Source: Phragmites australis
Lineage: Eukaryota; Streptophyta; Magnoliopsida; Poales; Poaceae
NCBI RefSeq assembly: GCF_958298935.1
Contig: NC_084936.1
Coordinates: forward strand, 4,843,501-4,907,500
Reading direction: 5' to 3'
DNA: 64,000 nucleotides
Under the pieces are notes generated by a model. That model was given only the letters and a program-made list of their open reading frames with translations. It did no database searches and had not been told where the DNA came from. The first letter of the stretch is position 1. Every line of letters starts with the position of its first letter. This document shows, piece by piece, positions 48,601-59,784 of this stretch. Made by a program: the position numbers and the translations under genes.

Positions 48601-51600
48601 GCATCAGAAAATACACGAACTTCTTTATTGTGCTTGTCTCTTTTGATTTCAACCTAATCAAAGTTAAAAACAGAAACAGGAACCATATCAGTACTGTCTT
48701 GTTGCAACATATGTACTTTAAATATTCCACAGAAGTAAAAAGCACTAGAAGTTCAGTATTTCATTAGCATAAAAAGATCACAGATGCACCAGGTAAAAGG
48801 AAAAACTAATAAGCAAGAGAAGATTAGAATGGTCTCATGGACTCATGAAGAAATGATATTAAATTATTTCTCCCCTTTAACAAAATGTGTACGATGTTTT
48901 TTTTTTTTTGTAATTACATAATTCAGAATGACTTTAAAAGGTAGTCCAATAGGATTCTTTGCAAAAGCTTAAACCAGCAGAGAAAATGCACAAACACAAC
49001 TATACCCAAGAAATAATTTTCAGACATGTTGTGCAAATCAAGGACATGTTAAGCAGTGAAACCTATCTCGGAATCGTGAAGACATAAGAAGACAGTACAG
49101 GGTAAAATATCTTTAAAAAAAGTAAAGGTGAAATATGCATAACGGTTTAGGAGAATGTTTTCAAACATCATGAATGAAAGCAAAGCATGATCCTGCATCA
49201 GTAAATTGAGATCCAAGATAAATATTGCACGCCAGTTTGGTAGGACCGGGAAACTAAACAAACCTGTGGATCAATTCGCATGCTACGCCTCATGCTCCTT
49301 AAACGCAAAACAAATTCGCCTGGGTCTGTACACACTCCAAGCAAGTTTCCATTCAAGAAAATCCTGTCTTTCCCACGAATTTCTTTTAGAGGGATTTCAT
49401 CCAGTTTTTTCATTCCACAAGAAACTAATGTATCAATCAATGGTTCCCTCACTACAGAGCTAACCATAGCAGTAACAGCTAGGTTTTTCACAAATCCACA
49501 TTTTTCGCCATCGGGGGTGGACAAGAAACACAACTTTCCCCAGTAGGATGGATTCCTGCAAAAGGATTTCTTAAGTCAGTTTGCACTGGGATATTGAAAA
49601 AGGAAAGAGAAAATATGCATCACTTGTGTAGAAAGGAAGAGGAAACTTACGGATATCTCGCATCTCCAGTCGTTCCGGAATACGCAAACCACTGCCGCGT
49701 CTTCCTCAGGTCAGACATCATTTGAAGTGGATTTGCTCTCCTAAGGGTTGCTACAATCCCTGAACACCTTTCTTGTTTATAAGGATGCCGCCAGGAACCG
49801 GTGGAGAAGGCCCGGCTCAAACCATTGGTAACAATTGATGCATCCACATAATGCCTAAGATCTTGTAAGTTGCCATCAGCACTCAAATCTCTCTGCATGA
49901 ACTTAACCATGCGTCTCTCTGCATTCTTAATATGCACCCAGAGTTCTCTCCGAAGCAACTGGCAAGCAAGATCTAGCCTCTTGTTACGGAAATCATCCTT
50001 ATTATCACATTTTCGATTGCCAGAGTAAGCCATTAGCAGACATTTGACCATGTAAGCCAAGAAAAGAGCCTTGCTCCTATTCCCATTGACACCAGGAAAC
50101 ATATACCTATGAACATACTCATCAAACGATTCCTCAGGCGGAAACTTTGTTTTTCTGATCAGCTCATCAACATATTGACGGGCTCTACCTGGTGTACGGA
50201 AGTCTTCACACTCTTCATGAGATTCTTTAATGGTTGATGATATTATGTTGACCATAGAAGCATCACAATCTTGTATATCAATCATATCAAAAGCTTCCTT
50301 ATCTGATGATACACCTAGTGCAAAAAACACTATCCAGATTGGCATAATCGCACCCAGGAAGGACAGGTTGATGACTTTGCTATGGCTTTCATTACTTTTA
50401 GACTGAACAAGTTTTACATAAATCTTTTCTCGATTGACTTTAGACAAGTAGCATGCATCCCAGCTGGGGTGGTCCGTGACCCAAATCCTGGATAAACATC
50501 TCTGCTCTTCAGCGATGAATGCCTACAGAAACGGAACCAATAAAATGTAAATGAGATATAAATCACCCAGATATGGTGTCAAACATTTTCTGCATTGCAC
50601 AGGGTAACAACTTCTTAACGTTATTATTTATGTTTTTGAACCAAGAACGCTATTAATTATTTGTCAGCTGCAAAATTTCATGGACAAAATTACAGAATAG
50701 TTTCAAAGCACAGCTATAAAGCATCATCAATCTAATATATATAAAAAAGTTCAGTTGAATTTTGGCCACATGCTTATAATATGTATCACAACACTGCCAA
50801 GCTACAATTTGCTAGCTCCATATGAGTTAGCCAGAATATTTCACAAAGTTATGTATGGCAGTGCTATATAGTCTCCACTCTTCACCCATCCATCTCTTTC
50901 TCCGTCCCTCCTTTTCTCTTTCAAAGGTAAGCAATATACTTCAACACTCCGCCCAAGCCTATGGAATGAACTATAAGTGTGCCGCAGTCATCATTTCTGG
51001 AAATTGCGTAGCCAGGTCTCTAATTCAAGACATTTTGTGCTAATACTGTATTGAGTTTAGTGCACCAATTAGTTCACCCAAAAGCTTAAGCTCCTGAGGA
51101 AAGGTGACCAATATACTTAACATTTTTGCGCAGTTGCATATTTGTGATGCATAAAGCGGTGTTACCTGGATACGGGCACCGACACGGGTGTTGGAATCCG
51201 ACTCGGACTCGGGTGTCCGATTCGGTAAAGAAAATTTGGACACACGAAATACAACTTGGAATCCGACTCGGATTCGAGGTGTCCGATTCGGCAAATAAAT
51301 TTGGACAAGGGTATCAAGTAACACTGGTATAAAGTTGATCCAGCTTTCAGCAATAAGAATATGAGAAAAAGACTTTGTTTGTTCTTCTAAATGTATTTTA
51401 TTTCATATATAATCTGAGATGTTTCCCATTCAAATTTAAGATTAAACTTGAAGCTCCATTAAAGGCTTTAAGAATGTGTAATGCAATGGTCTCTTTGGAA
51501 TATATTTGCTAAGTACTGAACGAGGAGCATGTATCATGTGAGGCAATACCTTTTCCATCCCTTTAATCAAAAAGTATCCACCAGAATCAAACTGGCAATC

Positions 51601-52968
51601 ACTTTCATGAAGTCTATGCAGCCAGCACAAATTTGACTTCACCATGACGGGTAACATCCCAATGGTGACCTGTTGAGTTTCTGTCATTATATCTCTTCTG
51701 CGAACATACGTATCTTTTCCAGTTTTGTCCTTGTCACTTCCGTTGAGTGAATACACCTGATCCAGTCAAAATACTAATAAATTAGATAATATAATATCTA
51801 ATGAAATCGTAGTGACACGAAGATTAATATAATAACTTAATTACAGTTGAGAGAGTAATTTTAAAACATATCTGCTGCTCAAGAGACTAGAGAAAGGAAA
51901 CTAGCTGTGTGCTTTCATTAAAATTGAACATAGAAATATTACAAGCAGAATGCCAAGGAACTGTGTAATCGCCACATTTAATACAGAGTCTACATCAGCT
52001 TTCCAGGTTCAGTAAGAGTAAAAACATTTAAGATACATTGCTAAGGACAAAATGCCATCAAACGCAAAGGTAAACATCAGCTCCAGGAGGAGTTTAAACA
52101 CACTTCAATGCTCGTAATTAATTATTTTTTTAAAAAAAATCTGGAATGGTTGAAATTATTCTACTAACATCCATACCAGTTCTGAAATAAAAAAAAGCTA
52201 CTCTGGAGTGGCTGAGATGATTTTAAACTTTCCATGACTCAATATTTTCATTTCTATTTCTTACATATGGTGCAATGCCTTTCAACCAAGTACATTTTAC
52301 CCCTACTCTTTTATTTGAAATGTAATATGAGCAGGGGGAGTAAGGAGCATCCTAACCTGAACAGTCATTTCTACTTTCATCCTAGAAGAATATGTCATCT
52401 TCTGGAGGCGAGCATGTCTAGGCTTTAATTTTAATTTTTCCACCTCAAGATCATTGTTGTTGACCGAGAATTGTGGCTCCTCAAGCTCAACTCTACCAAA
52501 CTTGATAGTTGCATGTCTCCAAGAACCTGCTTTGTTTGATGGGTCATAATCAGGCTCTACAGTAATTTCCCCTAGAGAATCAAAGAGCTCTTGGAGTCCA
52601 TGAGAGACAAAATCGTTGTATGAATTTATCTGATGACTAACTAGTCCAGTTTCATTGAAAAACGATCTTGATGCTTCTTTGCAAAACTTCTCAAAGGTTG
52701 CAACATCAAAGTCAATTGGGACTCTCTTCCCTTTCCCTTCATGGACTCTCTTCCCTTTCCCTTCATTTTCTACAGATGGTATTCCTTTCAAATCTACATC
52801 CATATCAAACTGCTCCTCCTCAAAATCCACATAAGGTTGTCGCTCCCCTTTTACATCCTCCTTTTTGTGTGGTTCGCCCTCATCATCGCCATCCAAATTC
52901 AGGAAATCCATCATCTCAGTACCTGAGCCATCAGGTGACTGATGGCCATTTGTTTGCAGTTTTCCCAT
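45651..52968 (-). CDS. NRPD2: Second-largest subunit of RNA polymerases IV and V
   Basis: Seven coding exons with GT-AG introns: 52968-52357, 51756-51550, 50522-49651, 49555-49264, 48653-47706, 46737-46466 and 46152-45651 (stop TAG). Phases fit and give 3,705 bases, 1,234 residues, the family's normal size. The protein is the RPB2-like subunit shared by Pol IV (siRNA precursor synthesis) and Pol V (scaffold transcripts) in RNA-directed DNA methylation. Seen: protrusion/lobe beginning ([12 protein letters not shown]); [11 protein letters not shown]; the metal-site loop [14 protein letters not shown] with the acidic pair Glu858-Asp859; [12 protein letters not shown] at about 984, where Met replaces the Arg of Pol II, as in NRPD2 proteins; and a C-terminal zinc ribbon (Cys1170, 1173, 1195, 1198). 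An acidic N-terminus contains a short duplication (EGKGKRV twice). No disabling change found. Could be named NRPE2; maize MOP2/RMR7 is of this family. Confidence 0.95.
51159..51324. mobile_element. Small TIR element in NRPD2 intron 2
   Basis: The left end GTGTTACCTGGATACG and the right end, reverse-complemented GTGTTACTTGATACCC, form imperfect inverted repeats around about 166 bp. Inside, a 65-bp segment starting TTGGAATCCGACTCGG occurs twice in tandem (51191 and 51256). ATAAAG occurs close to both borders but not exactly adjacent. Probably a MITE-like element; superfamily unclear. Confidence 0.5.
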
Positions 52969-53206
52969 CGATGAACAACAGGCAGCTGCTCCCTGTCAAC
53001 AAAGTCTTTTTCTTTACAGCAAAAGGGAAAAGGAAAACATATCAGCAAACTCATCATATAAATACACAATTTTCAAGTAGAAGATAAGTCAGCATAACAT
53101 GTGCATCCAAGGCTCCACATGGCATTTGGCAATAAGAACAATATCACTACCAATTTCTCAGACAAGTGCGCGCGCAATAAAATGATCTTTAAGAAACGAA
53201 AATGCA

Positions 53207-54770
53207 TTAACATTGTGGCTGTTTTTTGAACTGACACGTGTCGCTCAGCTCCAACAACTCGGCCGCCACAATCGACAAGGTACGTTGGCAGTTGCGGCCA
53301 GCGACGGCCCCGAAGCCGAGGCGTCGTGACTCCTGCCTCTCCCTCCTTTCCCTTTCCCTCTTCCTGTCGGGTGCTGCGCGCATGGTGGTTCGTGTGGCGG
53401 TGGTCGTGCGGCGGCGTGGCGTTAGCCTGGTGCTACGCTCGTGGTGGGCCGGCCTCCTTCCGCCAGATCTGCTTCTCCCCAATGGGATCCACCGGGATCC
53501 GGTGCCCGGCGCCAGATCTGCTGCCTCTGTGCTTCGCCACGCTTGAGGGTGCGGCTGGGGCGTTCGGTTGAGGCGCGCTCGTTCTCTGCACAACGCAGGG
53601 GTTGCGCTTGATTGGTGGTCCCGATCAGATCTGCAAGGGGCGCGGCCTCCAAAGGTCCTCTCTCCAGCCAGGGAGGGAGCAAGCCACCGCGTGCACGGCC
53701 TCGTCAATAGCGTCGTCGCTATCCGCCGTGCTTGCTCAGCTAGCGCGGAGATCTTCTTCCCACTGCCAGTCTTCTTCCTCCACCATCTGGAGGGCCGTCA
53801 GCGCCGCCCGGCTATGGATCTGTGGCAGGCTTGGCCAGTGCCGCTTCTTCCCGCTGCCAGTCTTCTTCCTCCGCCATCTGGAGGGCAGCCAGCGCCGCCC
53901 GGCTATGGATCTGCGGCAGGCTTGGCCGGTGCCGCATGGTTCTGTGTGAGTGTCGTGGTGGATGGAGGTTGCAGCGTGCTCTGCGGTCCGGTCGCCCATT
54001 GGCCATAGGCTCCTCCTTCCTGAAGGTGTCGTCTCCAGAAACCCTCCTGCACTGTTGAGCGGCACCTGGTTCTTTTGTAGGTTGGCACCTACGCCTCCGT
54101 ACGGTGCGGTGGCGTTTCTTGATCATGCGGCGTCCCTAGTATCAATTGCTGCTTGATGTGCACTCCTCCGAAGCAACGCGCCCGCTAACTGTCTAGGGTT
54201 TTGGTTCGGCGTGGGAGCAGAGCTCCGCCAACCAAGCTGTTGCTGGCGTGGTAGCAGGGCTCCACCGGCTTGTTGCTCAGGATGTTGGTTTGGTGTGCGA
54301 GTTGAGTTAGATTGGGCGCGGCTGTTTGTTGGTTGAGCCATGTGTTGTGGGCGTTGTGGTGTTTGTTCGGTGTCGTTTGTCGCCACCTTCTTTTGTAGGT
54401 TTCTCCCCTACGTCCTCGCTCCTCGACGACTCTTCTTTCAATTTAATGCTTCTCGACAGAGATTTGGTCCATCGCGCGCTCCTTCGAAGCAACGTACTAC
54501 AGACTTCTATGGCAGATTGGTGCGGCTTGGGAGCAAGGCTCCGCCGACCGAGTTATGAGGGTGTTGTTTGGTTAGTTAGCACGCGAGTTGAGTTGGGTTG
54601 GTTTGATCTGTTGTCGGGTTTGTGCTTCTGGTGTGAGAGTCGTCTGTGGAGTTGTGGCCGTTTTGTCATCCTAGGGTTGTGAGGTTTTCGGACCCGGTTT
54701 CTTTTATAAATTGAGTTAATATTCTTCTTCTATGATAAAATCGGCGAGGCTCTTGCCGTCATTTAAAAAA
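53207..54770 (+). mobile_element. Non-autonomous retroposon in the NRPD2 5'UTR intron
   Basis: Bordered by a perfect 16-bp target duplication, AAGAAACGAAAATGCA (53191-53206 and 54771-54786). The plus-strand 3' end is A-rich (CATTTAAAAAA) after GGCGAGGCTCTTGCCGTC, a short inverted hairpin. The body is 1,564 bp, GC-rich, with no reverse-transcriptase coding sequence; open frames are short and unrecognised. Long A-tailed duplication-flanked DNA of this sort is made by LINE machinery, so it is a LINE-mobilised non-autonomous element or processed transcript. It contains an internal tandem duplication of 91 bp at 53753-53934. It lies opposite to the gene's transcription direction. Confidence 0.8.
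53753..53934. repeat. 91-bp tandem duplication inside the retroposon
   Basis: Two consecutive copies, each starting CTTCTTCC (53753 and 53844) and containing GCCCGGCTATGGATCTG, with a handful of differences. Confidence 0.85.
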
Positions 54771-55592
54771 AAGAAACGAAAATGCAACAGCACACCAGAC
54801 ATCCATTTCGCAGCATTTCATCTAAACCGAGCACCTTCCCAGCACAGCAATCGGGCAAAGCATCAACTAAACCAACCATTTACCACTGTCTCCTCTCTTT
54901 AGGTTTTTTTTTTTCTGAACGTGATTTTCGCAGGAAGATCCACCACATGTCGTTACCCAGCATCATCCTGGGATTCACTGACATCAACACAAATCAAAAC
55001 AAGGACCCCCTCCCCTCACACTTACTCCCCCAACGTCGCAATCCACAAACACAGCGCACCATCTGAAACCCACAATTCACAGCACTACCAGCACAAAAAC
55101 CCTACCGCAACCATCAGGTGGTACAAAAACAAGAGCAGGATGAGCAACCGCCCCCTGTGGCCACGGCACAAAGCTCGAAAAGATAAAACCGCGCGCTGCT
55201 ACAGCGAGGGCACGGGTTGTAAGTCCTCGCTGCAGCGGAATGCGCAAACCAAAAAAACAACAAAAAAGTTTTTTTTTTTTCCAGAGCAGAGAGTCTCAGC
55301 ACGGCGCGGACCAGACGATCGAGCGATCTCGGACTAGCAGCAGAGGAAACGGCCGCAAACCAAAGAAAAAACATTTTTTTTCCTTTTAGAACAGGGAGTT
55401 CCAGCACAACGCGCACAAGCCGACCGGAGGATCTAGGAGTCCAGGACCAGGAGCAGAGGAGACGCGGCATTGCCTGCTTGCACGCGCACGGCCGCGTGGA
55501 ACGAAGGCGAGCGAGACGTAACAACGAAGTGCGGAAATGGGGGACGGAGGGGGCGGCCAGGAAGCAGGGCCGGGGCGGCCGGAGGGGCGTAC

Positions 55593-55740
55593 CTGGGCGG
55601 CGGTGATCGCAAGCGGCGAGGCGAGGGGAAAACCCTACGGCGAGACGGCGTCGTCGCCGGGGCTGGGTTTTTTCGCGTTGCGTTGCGACCGAGACGAGAG
55701 AAAGAGAGGGGGCTCCTTTTCCGCTGCTTTATGGTACGAG
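55593..55740 (-). promoter_or_regulatory. Probable 5'UTR exon and core promoter of NRPD2
   Basis: On the minus strand a GC-rich, pyrimidine-rich leader ends GCCGCCCAG|GTACGCC, a strong splice donor with the exon ending at 55593. A matching acceptor TTGACAG|GGAGC precedes the start codon by 24 bases (exon resumes at 52992). A TATA-like CCATAAAGC lies at about 55730, followed by a CT-rich stretch typical of plant transcription starts near 55700. The implied 5'UTR intron is 2.6 kb. This is inferred from signals only; no transcript data. Confidence 0.55.
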
Positions 55741-55744
55741 GCAA

Positions 55745-56020
55745 TCAGACAAGGGAGGATCAGCACAGTGGACGGCAGCACGGCACCCCCGCCGTGGGTA
55801 GCCTCCTCAATTTCACTCCAATCCAATCTCACTGGGGCTTTGTTCCCTCTGATACGGTGGGTCCCACCGGTCATTCTCAGTGGCGGTGGCCGACGACCTC
55901 TGATGGCTGGGTCATTTGGTTTTTTCTTTCTTTATCGGCTAGGAACCGGTTCCTCCTACGATCCGTGTCATTATATCAGAGGATCCTCTGCTGTTGGCCG
56001 ATGGCAAAGGTGAACTTTAG
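55745..56020. other. Upstream flank of NRPD2
   Basis: Contains the sequence immediately upstream of the probable NRPD2 transcription start. Open frames on the plus strand (55470-56024) overlap the putative promoter and first exon and have no recognised domain. Confidence 0.35.
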
Positions 56021-56023
56021 ATG

Positions 56024-56325
56024 AAATGGGAAAAAAGATAAAGAAATGGTACAAGTTACTATGCATAGAAGGCAAAAACCGTCAAATGCGATTCTTTTTA
56101 AGATGATTTTTCGATTGATCCGATCTATTTAGATCTGTGAGTGTGGTGGGAGAATCGTGGAGAACTTGGAATAAAATGGAAAAAAGAAGAAGAGATAGAC
56201 AAATAAATAGTACACGTTACTATGCACATAAAGCAAAATTTGTCAAATTCAATTCTTTTAAAGATGATTTTCCGGTTGATCCGATCTATTTAGATCGTGT
56301 AAGTGTGGTGGGAAAGTCATGGGTG
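56024..56325. repeat. Tandem duplication of about 150 bp
   Basis: Two diverged copies, at about 56024-56155 and 56175-56325, share ATGGRAAAAARA, GTTACTATGCA, TTGATCCGATCTATTTAGATC and GTGTGGTGGGA in order. Related wording (ATGGAAAAAAAGA, GTACACACTGTTGTACACAC) recurs at 60.4 and 61.9 kb, tying this region to the larger duplications to its right. Confidence 0.65.
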
Positions 56326-56689
56326 CAAATGTGAACATGATTTTGGGTAAAGTACGTGCTTGTGCTAATCGCGGCACGTCTAACTTGTACCCTCTAGTTT
56401 GATTGCCCTCACAAGTTTCTTTAGCTTGATGTTAGCAATGGTTTTTATTTACTATAACCATAATAACATTGTCTCTTTCTTTGCCTTGGCATTTGTCACA
56501 TTGGTAGCATTGGCATGCACCTACTTTGCCTTCAATGTTAGAGATCTGATGCTCGATCTGGCACTAAATAGACATGATTCTAGGATTTTGTTACAACAAC
56601 CAAATCTTTCATATAGTACGCTTGTAAAAGGCTACTTACTGAAAAAAGACGGTAACTCATTGTTGACATCGATACCCTAAGGTCATGGT

Positions 56690-57556
56690 AAGAGCCTTTT
56701 TATCATTATAAGGATACCAAGTGGTATTGTGAGAGGTGCCAAAATTTGATATCTCCCAAGGTGTAATTCAATGGTACTTTTCGAGGACCGTCAAAACACT
56801 CTATGGTAAATATACCAAGAATAACATATCTGTGTATCATCTCAACGATACAGGCAAACAGGGCACATCCACGCAATGTTTGACTCATGTATTAGTATTA
56901 CCAAAAAAAGTCTATACTGTAAAAAAGTAGAAGCTGCACAACAAGGGCGGAAACAAACGAGCAAGTGATTTGCAGGAGAAAATAACCTTCAAACAGGTAA
57001 CTACTAAGCTGCAGATATTGAAAGAAAATTCTATAAGATCCGATCTCACCTGTAGACCTCCGCTAGACGTCGATACGTGTCCTCCACCAAGGGGAAACGC
57101 GCACGTAGAGACTGCTGGATCGAGGATGAACAGCGTGGATGCAGGTCTTGTAGAGGTCTTTCCCACCTAGGTCTTATAGAATTTTCTTCCGCAAATATCC
57201 ATGCATCGTCCATGGGTCTCTTCTCTTCTATATGGAATCACCGTTGGTGCGAGTCTTGGACCCTCCCGACACGGTCGGAGCACCTCCCCTTGACCTGATC
57301 TCGATATGCTGCAAACAAGCAACAACAATCGTTATCGATATGGATCTACCGACCTTCATGCGCGCTAGAGTGGGACGTGATTATTTTACGTTAAAATTGT
57401 TCGACGAGCGTAGGGCATTTGACTCTGAGTTCAAAGGGCTTAAGCTACCGAGGAAAGACAACGATATATGTCGGCGAAATCGAGACCAGGCAATTGCACA
57501 CCTAAGTAGGGTGCCATCACTACCAAGCGATTAGATTAGAGATGGACCTAAGATGG
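56690..57556. repeat. Duplicated block, copy A
   Basis: First and most diverged of three related blocks (with 58655-59620 and 63150-64000). Shared landmarks in order: CAATGTTTG..CTCATGTATTAG, the 81-base terminal exon on the minus strand, and GAGATGGACCT at the right edge. Copy A stops matching at about 57556, inside what would be the preceding small exon. Confidence 0.75.
57228..57308 (-). pseudogene. Terminal coding exon, copy A (gene unknown)
   Basis: On the minus strand, GCTTGTTTGCAG acceptor, then 27 codons reading HIEIRSRGGAPTVSGGSKTR and ending DSI-TAG. Same length, splice site and stop as copies B and C. Versus copy B six bases differ: three silent, three changing an amino acid. Its upstream exons are missing, so it is presumably a non-functional 3' fragment. 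Protein family not recognised. Confidence 0.45.
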
Positions 57557-58654
57557 CACTTATTAGGGTTTAGCAAAAACATCACTAAGATCATCAAACC
57601 AGTACAAGATTAACACACTAAGATACGATATTTTTAATGAGATTCGGCCATCTTACCTATATCCTTGGAGTATGACTATAGACGTCGTACTTATGGTTAC
57701 ACGGTAACACCTAATAATTATAGGTTTAGAAATAGAAGTTCGACCACAACTCTATTCCTATCCACTCAATTTAAACTCAATTCTGTATGTAACTAACTTT
57801 GTGCCCATATACATACATATCTCAACAACACTTGTTAGATCTAAAGATAGGCCTAAAAAGGAGGCAAGTCGACCCTGAACACGGGGCCGCCCCTAAAATT
57901 AGCACATGATCGAAGCAGGTCAACCCCAAATAGAAGAGGAGGGTCGTGACCCTATCGACCCTAGGGTTAAGTCTACCTCAAACCTTGCAGTCCCCAGCGT
58001 GCTCCCTCCGACGGCGACAAGCTCACGGGCGCCCGCAAATCTAGCTCATGGCCACCTTGAGCCACCTCCCCACCAGTCAAATCTCCCTCCCCGTCTCCCA
58101 AAGTTGCGTTCCCACCGTCAAGAGTTTCCTCGTCGCCTCCATGACTACAGGATTCATTCAAGATGTTGCAATTTGCAGTGTGTGCTGTATATGCCACCAT
58201 ATAGTACTTTTTGCAGTCCTCTCATTCTTATAAATCGTTACTTGGGACAATTATAGGGCTTACATTTTTGGGAGATGATGAAGCAATGCAATTTGCTACT
58301 TGGGTTATGCATCTGAATTGCCTGACTACGTGCTTCCTAAATGATTCTGCAAGTTTGCTGTTGGTCATGGCCTGCGTGCCAAACTTTTTTTTAAGAAAGG
58401 ATGGCAAGAGCATTACTGATTTTTTTTATAAAAGAAGAGAATTAATCTGGTTTATAAGAGAAATCAAGTCCGAAAACCTCATAGCCTCAGGACGACAAAA
58501 TGACCACGACTCCACTGACGACGCTCACACCATAGACACAAACCCGACAACAGATCAGACCAACCCAACTCAACTCACGTGCTAACCAACCAAACAACTG
58601 ACACCCACACAACTTAGTCGGTGGAGCCCCGCTTCCACGTCAAACCACTCTGTC
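57557..58654. other. DNA between duplicated blocks A and B
   Basis: No gene recognised. A GC-rich stretch at 57960-58150 has short open frames on both strands without known motifs. A possible MITE-like or LINE-like A/T-rich piece around 58380-58440 (T-run then AAGAAGAG) has no definable borders. Confidence 0.35.
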
Positions 58655-59620
58655 TATTTTTACCATCCTTGTAAGGCACCAGAAGATACCGTTAAATAAA
58701 TTTGGGAGACGCCAAATTTTGATACATATGTACCAAAGGCATATCTGCCTTTCAAGGAGCGTAAAAGCACTCTCACTGTAAATATACAGAACATGTGTAC
58801 CAAAGGCATATCTGCCTTTCAAGTATGTCATCTCAACCATCCAGGCAAACTAAACATGTCCAAGCAATGTTTGCCTCATGTATTAGAAAAAAAGAAAAAG
58901 AAAAGACTATGCTGTAAAATTAGATGCTGCACAAATCACAATGGTTGCCGGTGGTTCTTCTTCCGTTTGTGCAGAAGTTTTACAAACAGAGATCAAGTAC
59001 TTGCAACAAGTTTTGTAGCCAAAGAGTTGACATCTTGCTGCATCACAGTCTATCCATACATACATATCACAACGCACCATGCTATGCAGAAAAACACACC
59101 ATTAACATGAAGCACTTACAGTACCGTATTATCACGAAACGGCATGGCTTGAACCTGAAACAGAGCCAACAACACAGATGCTACAAAGACCGAAAATTAT
59201 AATGAAAAGAGAAGCAACACAAGCAAGACGTGCAACGCTGGGAATTAAGAAGGAGAAAGCTTCAGACAGGTGACAGAGCTGCAGAGATCCATCATCCATG
59301 GGTCTCTTCTCCTCTATATGCAATCATCATTGGTGTGAGTCTTGGACCCTCCTGACACCGTCGGAGCACCTCCCCTTGACCTGATCTCGATATGCTGCAA
59401 ACAAGAAGAACAGTCGTTACAGATAGATCTACGATGTTAGGTGTTGGACTTACGATATCCGACTGAGTTCGCCAAAGAGCTTAAGCTATTGAGGAAAGAT
59501 GAGCAATATGTGTTGGCGACATCGAGTCCGGTCAATTGCCCACATAATCTGCCATCGGTAGCAAGCGGCTAGATCAGAGATGGACCTGAGATGGCGCCGA
59601 GTTGGGCTCTGTCGCACCAG
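58655..59620. repeat. Duplicated block, copy B
   Basis: Nearly identical to 63150-64000 at a spacing of about 4.44 kb. It also contains a local repeat of TGTACCAAAGGCATATCTGCC (58728 and 58795). Carries the terminal exon and the small penultimate exon described separately. Confidence 0.85.
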
Positions 59621-59784
59621 CTGTGGAAACAGGGAGATCAAGACAGAGGAAGCATCAGCAGATGTGCAAGATAATTAGACGTGTGTTGTTTGTTGAGAGC
59701 GAGGCACGTGGGCGCTTACTTACCGGCGTCGTTGTGACCGGCGCGGGCGCGGCCGCAGCTGGTGATGCGGCCGACGAGTATCAT
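59314..59784 (-). pseudogene. 3' end of an unidentified gene, three exons, copy B
   Basis: On the minus strand three pieces join in phase: 59784-59724 (ends GACGCCG before GTAAGT), 59620-59586 (35 bases between TTTCCACAG and GTCCATC) and 59394-59314 (81 bases after TTGTTTGCAG, stop TAG). The joined tail reads AGATEPNSAPSQ then HIEIRSRGGAPTVSGGSKTH and ends NDDCI. Good donor and acceptor signals with consistent phase argue that this is genuine coding sequence. The 5' side is cut at about 59784, where an unrelated duplicated LTR-bearing segment begins, so this copy is a fragment. No family recognised; no domain visible in so short a tail. Confidence 0.5.

Noticed and set aside
53238..54682. Coding-like GC-rich frames in the NRPD2 5'UTR intron, possible extra gene
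   Set aside because: They lie wholly inside a retroposon with its own target duplication and have no recognisable product.
55470..56024. A 184-codon plus-strand frame next to NRPD2, possible divergent gene
   Set aside because: It overlaps the putative NRPD2 first exon and promoter and reads low-complexity Gly/Arg sequence without a domain.
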